Positions 33,810 through 40,956 of a stretch of DNA of 54,357 nucleotides are shown in pieces; position 1 is the stretch's first letter, and every line of letters starts with the position of its first letter. Where the stretch lies: contig QHZE01000460.1 in assembly GCA_003225335.1 (NCBI GenBank), forward strand, positions 1-54,357, given 5' to 3'. The position numbers and the translations under genes were made by a program. The notes below the pieces were generated by a model. It was given only the letters and a program-made list of their open reading frames with translations. It was not told where the DNA came from and searched no databases. The DNA comes from Acidobacteriota bacterium. Its GTDB lineage: Bacteria > Acidobacteriota > UBA6911.

Positions 33810-35144
33810 TCACTTCCGTCCCCGCTTCCGCTCTTTGATGCTCTCCAGGATTTCCTTGATCTGCCGCTCCGCTCCCTGACCAGTAGGATAGTAGTACTGC
33901 CGCCCTCGAAGCGATTCCGGCAGGCATTCCATGTCCGCGACCTTTTCGTCGAGATCGTGGGCGTACTGATATCCTTTGGCGTAGCCCAGTTCCTTCATCA
34001 GTCGCGTGGGCGCGTTCCGGATGTGAAGTGGAGGAGGCTCATTTATGGTTTTCTGCACGTCCTCGGCAACGGCGGAATACGCGGTGCAAAGAGAATTCGA
34101 TTTGGGCGCCACGGAAAGGTATACGGCCGCCTGCGCGAGAGCGAGTTTGCATTCGGGCAGCCCCACTATCTGAACCGCATCGGCGGCATCCAGGGCAACA
34201 CGGAGCGCCCTCAGATCGGCCACACCGATGTCCTCCGAGGCGAAACGGACCATGCGGCGCGCGATGTAGATCGGGTCTTCTCCCCCCTCCAGCATTCTTC
34301 CCAACCAGTACAGCGCGGCGTCAGGATCGCTGTTCCGCATGGACTTGTGGAGAGCGGAGATGAGGTTGTAGTGTTCTTCTCCCGCTTTGTCATAAAGCAG
34401 GATCTTCTTCTGCAGCGCGGCTTCGACGTCGGCTTCCGACAGAGCCACCGGCGATCGTCCGGAAGCGAGAGCGACGGCGATTTCGAGAGCATTGAGGGCG
34501 ATGCGCGCATCCCCGTTGGCATAGATCGCCAGCCGCCGCAGAACTTCATCAGAAACCTGAATCGGAAGCTTGCCCAATCCCCGTTCCGGATCGTTAAGCG
34601 CGCGCCGGAGAATCGCGACAATGTTCTCCGGGCTGAGCGGGTTCAGAACATACACCTTGGCTCGTGAGAGGAGAGCGCTGATCAGTTCAAAGGACGGGTT
34701 CTCCGTGGTCGCGCCTATAAGAACGACAACCCCCGATTCGACATAAGGGAGAAAGGCGTCCTGCTGAGCCTTGTTGAAGCGATGGATTTCGTCGACGAAC
34801 AGAATCGTCCTGGACTTGAGTCGCCTGTGACCGGTTTCCGCCTCGGCCATTACCGCCTTGATCTCTTTGATCCCGGAAAGGACGGCGCTGTAAGAAACGA
34901 ACCTCGATTCAGTCTCTTGAGCGATTATGCGCGCAAGAGTGGTCTTGCCAGTTCCAGGCGGTCCCCAGAGGATGATCGAACGGAGTTGATCCCGTTCGAT
35001 CATCTCTCGCAGCACCTTTCCCTCGCCTATCAGGTGCGACTGGCCTGCGACTTCGTCAAGCCTCCGGGGACGCACGCGCTCCGCCAACGGCGCATCCTCC
35101 CCAGGGGACGGCGGCTCAACATCGGGAAATAGTGAACGATTCAT
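33810..35144 (-). CDS. rarA: Replication-associated recombination protein A (RarA/MgsA ATPase)
   Basis: AAA+ ATPase related to clamp-loader and RuvB proteins that acts at stalled replication forks. 444 aa, normal length. Seen: [14 protein letters not shown], Walker [12 protein letters not shown], Walker [21 protein letters not shown], sensor [11 protein letters not shown] and the C-terminal tetramerisation region ([33 protein letters not shown]). Start ATG 35144; a TACAAT at 35160-35165 (minus strand) would leave a very short leader. Repeat D separates it from the upstream RNA methyltransferase. Confidence 0.95.
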   Translation of the reverse strand: MNRSLFPDVEPPSPGEDAPLAERVRPRRLDEVAGQSHLIGEGKVLREMIERDQLRSIILWGPPGTGKTTLARIIAQETESRFVSYSAVLSGIKEIKAVMAEAETGHRRLKSRTILFVDEIHRFNKAQQDAFLPYVESGVVVLIGATTENPSFELISALLSRAKVYVLNPLSPENIVAILRRALNDPERGLGKLPIQVSDEVLRRLAIYANGDARIALNALEIAVALASGRSPVALSEADVEAALQKKILLYDKAGEEHYNLISALHKSMRNSDPDAALYWLGRMLEGGEDPIYIARRMVRFASEDIGVADLRALRVALDAADAVQIVGLPECKLALAQAAVYLSVAPKSNSLCTAYSAVAEDVQKTINEPPPLHIRNAPTRLMKELGYAKGYQYAHDLDEKVADMECLPESLRGRQYYYPTGQGAERQIKEILESIKERKRGRK

Positions 35145-35177
35145 AAGTGCGAGGGTGTAATTGTATCACGCCCGTTT

Positions 35178-35264
35178 TGATTGCGGATTGGCGATTGCGG
35201 ATTGTCTAATGCAAGGTGTCCGTTAACTCCAAATCCGAAATCCGCAATCCCAAATCCGCAATTA
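35178..35264. repeat. Repeat D between rarA and RNA methyltransferase
   Basis: GATTGCGGATTGGCGATTGC faces AAATCCGCAATCCCAAATCC type sequence to 35263. The TAA of the RNA methyltransferase is inside it (TAATTGCGGATTTGGG on the minus strand). Confidence 0.75.
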
Positions 35265-36059
35265 GAGATCCCTTTGGCGGAGCGCCTCGAAGAGAAGGAT
35301 TGCCCCCGCACTCGCCACATTCAGGGATTCGACCCCGGGCGCCATCGGAATGCGAACCGCGCGGATGCCGCTCCATTCGATTCCCGGAAGTCCCTGGCTT
35401 TCGTTCCCGAGCAGAATCGCCGTGGGCCTCGTCAAATCCATTTTTGAGTAGGGTTCTCCAGTGCGAGCGTCGGCTCGGACGGGCTGGAGGCCGTGTCTCC
35501 CGCAATATTCCAGAATGTCCTTTGGCGCCAGCTCTTCCACGACCGGAATACGGAAGTAGGTCCCGGCGCTGGCGCGGATGCATTTCGGGTTTCTTGAAGA
35601 GACGGTGCTCGTCGTCGTGCAAACGAGCGCCGCCGCGGCTGCTGCTGCCGCGCGCAAGAGCGTTCCCAGATTCCCGGGATCCTGAATGGCGCACGCGCAA
35701 AGGACCACAGGATTGGGCCCCAGGCTGATGTCTGCAAGGTTGAGACGTGGAACACGCACCAGGGCGAGCGCCCCCTGGGGCGAAAGCACTTCCGAAAGAG
35801 ACTTCATCAGCTTCCGGTCGGCGCGGTAGATCTTCACGCTCTTCGATCGCAAGCGCGAAATCAGGAGCTGCTCGCGATCTCTCTTTCCGAATCCTTCTGA
35901 AATGACAACGGCATCGATTGAGTGTTCGGCGGCTTCTTCCAGGACGCGCAGTCCTTCCGCGAGCACCAGATCGCGGGGCGCCCTCCGCGACCCGGAGGCA
36001 ACAAGACGGATTCTCCGCACAAGCGGATTCTCTTTACTTGTGATTTCAGGGAAGGACAT
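35262..36059 (-). CDS. TrmH/SpoU-family RNA 2'-O-methyltransferase
   Basis: SAM-dependent SPOUT methyltransferase for rRNA or tRNA ribose. 265 aa from ATG 36059 (MSFPEITSKENPLVRRIRLV); the longer ORF reads into the yqeC-like gene. An N-terminal substrate-binding domain (LVLAEGLRVLEEAAEH) precedes the trefoil-knot motifs: IQDPGNLGTLLRAAAAAAAA, LLGNESQGLP and IPMAPGVESLNVASAGAILL. The stretch after NLGTLLR is unusually alanine-rich. Target nucleotide not predictable. It sits 14 bases after the yqeC-like stop. Confidence 0.88.
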   Translation of the reverse strand: MSFPEITSKENPLVRRIRLVASGSRRAPRDLVLAEGLRVLEEAAEHSIDAVVISEGFGKRDREQLLISRLRSKSVKIYRADRKLMKSLSEVLSPQGALALVRVPRLNLADISLGPNPVVLCACAIQDPGNLGTLLRAAAAAAAALVCTTTSTVSSRNPKCIRASAGTYFRIPVVEELAPKDILEYCGRHGLQPVRADARTGEPYSKMDLTRPTAILLGNESQGLPGIEWSGIRAVRIPMAPGVESLNVASAGAILLFEALRQRDL

Positions 36060-36073
36060 GGATGGGGAGGGTG

Positions 36074-36856
36074 TCAGCTCCTCTTCGCCGTGAGGGAGGC
36101 CGCACGGCCGCGCCGCAGGCTGCCCCAGACGACGCGTTCGATGGGAAAGCGTTCGTTCTGCAGCAACTCGGAAGCGAGCTTTCGAGCCAGGGAGTCCTGC
36201 TTCTTGCTGTCCGCCTTGTTTATGTAAGGGACAATGCGCATGCGCGGTTTCCAGCCCTTGCACACACCGTCGGGATGGAGAAGGAGCGAGGCCGCCAGCT
36301 CGGGCGTCAAGATCTGCCCTTGCTCCAGGGAGTACCGCTCAAAGGCTGTTTCCCAGCGAAAGAGCGTTTCCGGCCCCAGAGGCTTGTTCAAACAATCCAG
36401 ACCGATTACGGGAATGAGATACTCCCCCTCTTCCATCAACACCGGCTCCCCATCTCGAGGCATTTTCAAGGACATGCTGCGAGCGCCATCGGCCTCGTTC
36501 AGAATAAGCGGAAAGTCCGCGCGGTCGAGTTTCCGCGCAAAATCCGGAGCCACGCCCCCAAGCAGGCCAGGCGCAATGGACGGGCGGGTCGCCACCAGAA
36601 TACGGACCCAGTCGAGCCCGCTGTGCAGGCTCCGTTCCAAGAGCGTCCTGTGCAGATTCGGATCGTCGCAGGCCACCTGGACCAGCCCCTTCTCCGGGTG
36701 CGGCGGGTGTATGCGGACAGTCGTCGTATAGATCACGGGGAGAGTAGAGGAATACTCTCGGGCCAGCTTGAGAATCAGAGCGGTTTTTCCGCCGCCGCCG
36801 ACGAAATTGACGATCGCGGGTATCTGGAGGCCGAATTGCTCAGCAAACAGGCCCAT
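36074..36856 (-). CDS. yqeC: YqeC-like P-loop protein (selenium-cofactor/Mo-hydroxylase accessory family)
   Basis: About 260 aa from ATG 36856 (MGLFAEQFGLQIPAIVNFVG), five bases after the glycosyltransferase stop; the ORF-track start at 36916 overlaps that gene. Walker A-like FVGGGGKTALILKLA near the N-terminus, YTTTVRIHPP, LILNEADGARSMSLKMP and VIGLDCLNKPLGPETLFR fit the YqeC family, which is associated with selenium-dependent molybdenum hydroxylases. No hydroxylase, YqeB or Mo-cofactor gene is in the window, so the link here is only by family. The glycosyltransferase operon context is odd for it. Confidence 0.75.
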   Translation of the reverse strand: MGLFAEQFGLQIPAIVNFVGGGGKTALILKLAREYSSTLPVIYTTTVRIHPPHPEKGLVQVACDDPNLHRTLLERSLHSGLDWVRILVATRPSIAPGLLGGVAPDFARKLDRADFPLILNEADGARSMSLKMPRDGEPVLMEEGEYLIPVIGLDCLNKPLGPETLFRWETAFERYSLEQGQILTPELAASLLLHPDGVCKGWKPRMRIVPYINKADSKKQDSLARKLASELLQNERFPIERVVWGSLRRGRAASLTAKRS

Positions 36857-36861
36857 GATTT

Positions 36862-37857
36862 CTACCGCGAAAGCGCTTTCGGGCGCTGGCCGGCATGACT
36901 CTCCGATTCCAAGCAATTCCAGGTCCGCCGGATAATGTAAGGCGTCTTGCCCTGAGACTCAAAGTAGGTTCGGATCAAGAGCTCCGCCACGAGACCCATC
37001 AGAATGAATTGCACACCGAGGATAAACAGAAAGACCGCCAAGAGAAGAAAGGGATTGTTATGGGCCTTTGTTTGATTCATGTACTTTTCCACGAGCGTCC
37101 AGCAAGCAAAGAACAGGCCTCCGGCACAGGACAGGAGCCCCGCTCCCCCAAAAAAGTACATGGGTTTTGTGGAGTAGCTCCCCAGCAGCTTCAAGGTGAT
37201 CAGGTCCAGGATCACCTTGAAACTCCGAGACAATCCGTATTTGCTTTTCCCGCGCAGCCGCGGATGATGGCGCACCGGTATCTCCGTAACTCTCGCGCCC
37301 GCCCAGGACGCGTATATGGGAATAAACCGGTGCATTTCTCCGTAGAGACGCACGTGCTGGAGCACTTCGCGCCGATAACCCTTCAATGTGCAACCGTAGT
37401 CGTGCAGCCGCACGCCGCTGATGTGGGAAATCAGCAAGTTTGCCAGCTGTGAGGGGAGTTTGCGGTCGAGCCAGGGATCCTTCCGATCGCGCCGCCAGCA
37501 ACTGACGACGTCGAAGCCTTCATCCAGTTTCATCAAGATAGATGGAATATCGGCGGGATCGTTCTGCAAGTCCGCATCGAGCGCGATAATGATCTGTCCC
37601 TGGGCGAAATCAAATCCGGCGGCCATCGCCGCGGTCTGGCCGAAGTTCCGGCGAAATTCAATCAATTTGATTCTCGGGTTTTCTTGCGCCCGCGCCTGCA
37701 AGTAAGCGCCGCTTCCGTCCGTACTGCCGTCGTCCACAAACACGATCTCATAGTTCCTGCCGATCGAGTCCAGCGTGTGCGATAACCTGGCGAGCAGAGG
37801 CTCGAGATTGTATCTCTCGTTACAGACCGGAATGATGACAGAGATCATTTCGTTCAT
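36862..37857 (-). CDS. Family 2 glycosyltransferase (polyprenyl-phosphate sugar transferase type)
   Basis: 331 aa. GT-A catalytic domain: SVIIPVCNERYNLEPL, VDDGSTDGSGAYL, and DXD-type DADLQNDP, with SRSFKVILDLITLKLLGSY leading into two C-terminal membrane helices (FFGGAGLLSCAGGLFFACW, LAVFLFILGVQFILMGLVAE). This is the layout of DPM1/ArnC/GtrB-like enzymes that charge a lipid carrier with sugar. Its ATG overlaps the stop of the flippase-like gene (ATGA). With the GT39 gene it could make and use a lipid-linked sugar. Confidence 0.9.
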   Translation of the reverse strand: MNEMISVIIPVCNERYNLEPLLARLSHTLDSIGRNYEIVFVDDGSTDGSGAYLQARAQENPRIKLIEFRRNFGQTAAMAAGFDFAQGQIIIALDADLQNDPADIPSILMKLDEGFDVVSCWRRDRKDPWLDRKLPSQLANLLISHISGVRLHDYGCTLKGYRREVLQHVRLYGEMHRFIPIYASWAGARVTEIPVRHHPRLRGKSKYGLSRSFKVILDLITLKLLGSYSTKPMYFFGGAGLLSCAGGLFFACWTLVEKYMNQTKAHNNPFLLLAVFLFILGVQFILMGLVAELLIRTYFESQGKTPYIIRRTWNCLESESHAGQRPKALSR

Positions 37858-38834
37858 GAAAAATCGGCCTCGAAAGCGGCCATTTCCCGAGCGTCCCGCT
37901 TATCCTTGAAGAACGCATAGAGCACGCCGCCCGGAATGGCGGACAGAATCATAGTCGAAAAGTATAGAAGGCTCAGGGCCAGACACGAGGCTGGCGACAC
38001 GCCAACGGCGCTGAACAAGGCTCTGAAAGCGTAGTCGCGCAATCCCATGCCATTAAGGCTGACGGGGATCATCGAGACGAGAGTCACCACAGGCACAAAC
38101 GCCAGAAAGTACAAGATTGAAAGATCGAGCCGCAGCGCTTCGGAAATGAGCCAGGTCACCGAAATCACCAGGAATTGGTTGACTAGAGAGATTGCCAGGG
38201 AACCCAACAGAACATTCCGCTCGCGGCCGAGGATCTGAAAGGCGCTGGAGAGTCTGTCCATCTTGCCTGCGATCCGCGGCATCCTCATTCGATGAAGCAG
38301 GCTGGTAAGCAGCCGGTGCACCGAGGGGGTGAAGATGGCCCCATTAACGAGCAGGAAGGCCGCGAATGCCCCCCATACGATGAGCGAGACCGGGACCCCG
38401 GGAATGCTCACGGGGTGCGCAAGCGTGGCATAGCAGGCGATGATCATCATGGCCAGCATCCCCGCGTCGCGGTCGAGGAACGTCGCTGCGAAACTCTGCG
38501 CGTATTGCCTGGAGGGCTTGCCGGCGTAGTACATCTTGACAACATCCCCTCCCACCACCGTCGGGAACGCGAGGTTGAAGAACAGTCCGATGCAATAGAT
38601 CTTCAAGAGCTGCGCCAGGGAAGGAACGGGCATCAGCGGGCGCATCAACAGCCGCCAGCGAAAGAGGCAGACGTAGTGGCCGACACAGAGCACGGCAAAG
38701 CCCAGGAGCAGCAGATTGAAACGCGCAGTGCGCAGCGTGGCCCAGAACTCATGGAAATCGACTTTGCGGAAGAGGAGGTAGAACAGGGCCACAGTCACCA
38801 TAGTCTTTAGCAGCGCGGCGAGAACGTTCTTCAT
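37854..38834 (-). CDS. Lysylphosphatidylglycerol synthase-type TM protein (UPF0104/AglD-like)
   Basis: 326 aa, about eight hydrophobic helices (for example LLLLGFAVLCVGHYVCLF, YFLAFVPVVTLVSMIPVSLN). Family signature residues: GLFFNLAFPTVVGGDVVKMYY, FLDRDAGMLAM and IPVSLNGMGLRDYAFRALF. The family is common beside polyprenyl-phosphate glycosyltransferases and is proposed to move lipids or lipid-linked sugars. Its start overlaps the GT39 stop by four bases, and its stop overlaps the GT2 start, so the three are translationally coupled. Confidence 0.87.
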   Translation of the reverse strand: MKNVLAALLKTMVTVALFYLLFRKVDFHEFWATLRTARFNLLLLGFAVLCVGHYVCLFRWRLLMRPLMPVPSLAQLLKIYCIGLFFNLAFPTVVGGDVVKMYYAGKPSRQYAQSFAATFLDRDAGMLAMMIIACYATLAHPVSIPGVPVSLIVWGAFAAFLLVNGAIFTPSVHRLLTSLLHRMRMPRIAGKMDRLSSAFQILGRERNVLLGSLAISLVNQFLVISVTWLISEALRLDLSILYFLAFVPVVTLVSMIPVSLNGMGLRDYAFRALFSAVGVSPASCLALSLLYFSTMILSAIPGGVLYAFFKDKRDAREMAAFEADFS

Positions 38835-40558
38835 GGGTTTTCACGCCCTTCCTTCATGTTGGGTTCGAGAGCGGGCCGGTTAGAGACCAGCAGTAATTCC
38901 TGCTCTGCCCAGGACTCCTCGTCCAGGAGCAGGTGGAGCTGCGTGATAAGCCGGGGGCGGCGATCCAGAACATAAAGAATCAGGTCCCGTGTTCCGACAA
39001 AATAACTGTAATCCTGTTCTGTGAGAATACAGAAGACCGCCCTCGTCGAACGAAAGCGCTGCACCATGGACTCCGCATCAAACTCCTCAAAGATAGGACG
39101 GCGAAGATAAAAAGCCATGCTCGGCAGAGCCGCGTCATAATAACCCACCTGATCTTCCGGCTTGGATTGCGACGCTATTTGCCGGCACATTTCCTTCACA
39201 GGCCGTAAAGGCTCGATTCCTGGAATGTAAATCGAGGCCGCCAGCAAAAGCAAAAGCCAGATCGAGCACGAGAGGGTCCCGTAGCATCCAGACAGATTTC
39301 CGCGAATCAATTGCCAGGCCAGTGCGAACGAAGCAACCAGCAATACAGCCGAAGGAAGGTAGACCAGAACCGGGAAAAGATCCGGAAAAACGGAGCGCAT
39401 CAGGATTATCATGTATAGGCACAACCCAAAGACGAGGAGAAGCAGGAGGAAAAAAGCACACATCCATGGGTAGTTCGGTCTATTTAAATTAGAAGTTACT
39501 TTAATGAGTGCGCTCCGCCGCAGCGCGCCGCCCAAGAGGACGGCGAGGAGGGGATACATGGGGGCGATATAGTATTCCTGTTTGTTCTTGGAGAGTGTGA
39601 AAAAAAGAAACACGAAGGCGCACCACACCAGGGGAAATCCATACTGGAAAGCGCTTACCGGGCGGAGATTCTCCCTCTCTGACCAGAAGTAGAAAGCCGC
39701 AGCAACTGCGAGGATCGACCACGGAAAGAAGTCCGCGAAAAAAGTGGGCACGTAGTAGAACGGCCCTCGCATTGGCCCGAAACTCTGAGTGGCGAAACGT
39801 CCCAGGTTGTCCTTGAGGAAAAAGGAAGCGATGTAATCCCGGCCGTGAGACCGGTAGATGAGAGCGTACCAGGGCAGCACTGTCGCGGCCAACAGAACGA
39901 GACCCCTAAAGGGTCGCAAGCGACGCCAGGATAAAGAGAAACTTCGCGTAAGGACCAACCAGAGGGAGAAACTCGCCCCCGGCAGGACCCAGGCGACGGG
40001 GCCTTTGGTGAGGAAACCGCATCCCAGAAAAAGATACAGCGGGACCCAGCTCTTCCATGAAGGGGACGGACGACGCAGGGCGTGGACAAAGAAGTAGGCG
40101 CTGCCCGTGAGCCAGAACAGCAGCAGAATATCGATAGGAAGCTTTCGCGCCAGGATGAAGAACCGGGGCGTTGTGCCGATCATGACCGCGGCCAGGATTC
40201 CCGCAAAGGGGGAGAAAAGAGCGCGGCCGATCCCAAAGGTAAAAACAATGACCCCCAACGCGGCGAGAGCCCCCGGCAGCCGAACGGCGAATTCGGATAC
40301 CCCGAAGAGATTATACGAAGCGAGGACCAACCAATATGTGAGCGGCGGCTTCTGTGGCCGCAATTGGTGGTTGAAGCGCGGCGCAAGGTAGTCTCCTGAT
40401 TCGAGCATTTCCCGGGGCGTCTCCGCGTAGAAGGCTTCGTTGGCGTCCCAGAGAGAGGACGTCCCGAGATGGATGAAGTACGGCAGCGCTACTGCCGCCA
40501 GCACCACAAACGGCGCGCCGCGCGAAACCCGGCGAGAATTGAAGGGCCAAACCATCAT
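38831..40558 (-). CDS. GT39-type (ArnT/PMT-like) membrane glycosyltransferase
   Basis: 575 aa with ten or more membrane segments. N-terminal catalytic loop SSLWDANEAFYAETPREMLE and NHQLRPQKPPLTYWLVL match the ArnT/PMT pattern of acidic residue plus KPPL. The C-terminal ~80 residues form a soluble domain (EDQVGYYDAALPSMAFYLRR). It would transfer a sugar from a polyprenyl-phosphate donor to lipid A, protein or another envelope target; acceptor unknown. First gene of a minus-strand series. Start is one of two adjacent ATGs (40558 or 40555). Confidence 0.88.
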   Translation of the reverse strand: MMVWPFNSRRVSRGAPFVVLAAVALPYFIHLGTSSLWDANEAFYAETPREMLESGDYLAPRFNHQLRPQKPPLTYWLVLASYNLFGVSEFAVRLPGALAALGVIVFTFGIGRALFSPFAGILAAVMIGTTPRFFILARKLPIDILLLFWLTGSAYFFVHALRRPSPSWKSWVPLYLFLGCGFLTKGPVAWVLPGASFSLWLVLTRSFSLSWRRLRPFRGLVLLAATVLPWYALIYRSHGRDYIASFFLKDNLGRFATQSFGPMRGPFYYVPTFFADFFPWSILAVAAAFYFWSERENLRPVSAFQYGFPLVWCAFVFLFFTLSKNKQEYYIAPMYPLLAVLLGGALRRSALIKVTSNLNRPNYPWMCAFFLLLLLVFGLCLYMIILMRSVFPDLFPVLVYLPSAVLLVASFALAWQLIRGNLSGCYGTLSCSIWLLLLLAASIYIPGIEPLRPVKEMCRQIASQSKPEDQVGYYDAALPSMAFYLRRPIFEEFDAESMVQRFRSTRAVFCILTEQDYSYFVGTRDLILYVLDRRPRLITQLHLLLDEESWAEQELLLVSNRPALEPNMKEGRENP

Positions 40559-40688
40559 TCTATCTTAATCGTTCAGTCTCGGGCGGAACTGGTGTCTTTC
40601 CTTTCCCAAGCTGCCATTGCAGGCACCAGAATCACTTGACCTCAGATTTCACGAACAAGAATTCTCGTTCACGTGGATTGCACAAAAT

Positions 40689-40888
40689 GAAACCACCGAT
40701 GAACACAGAGCAGCCCAGCCGCAACCAAACTAAAGTCCTTCGCGTTTTCTTCGCGTGCTTCGCGCCTTTGCGGTGAAAGTCCAGCCCAGGATTCACCGCG
40801 AAGCCGCGAAGCGCGCGAGGATTTCGCGAAGAAAAATCCTTTCCTGCCAGCAAAGGGTTTTCGGGTTAGTAGTACAGAGCAGCCCAGC
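40689..40888. repeat. ~200-bp composite repeat Y, inverse of copy X
   Basis: GAAACCACCGATGAACACAG, CAGCCGCAACCAAACTAAAG, a B hairpin (GCCTTTGCGGTGAAAG / GATTCACCGCGAAGCC), GAAAAATCCTTTCCTGCCAG and GGGTTAGTAGTACAGAGCAG. This is the reverse complement of 30601-30800 with a few substitutions and small indels. It lies between the GT39 start and the mutS stop. The bases 40559-40688 before it show nothing recognisable. Confidence 0.85.
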
Positions 40889-40901
40889 CGCAATAGTGGA
40901 G

Positions 40902-40944
40902 ATCTGTGTTCATCTGTGTTCATCTGTGTTCATCTGTGGTTTCG
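40902..40944. repeat. Repeat A right arm, tandem copies after mutS
   Basis: TCTGTGTTCA is repeated three times in tandem and ends in TCTGTGGTTTCG, 12 bases from the mutS stop. It is an internal expansion of the repeat A unit. Confidence 0.75.
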
Positions 40945-40956
40945 TTTACGATTCCA

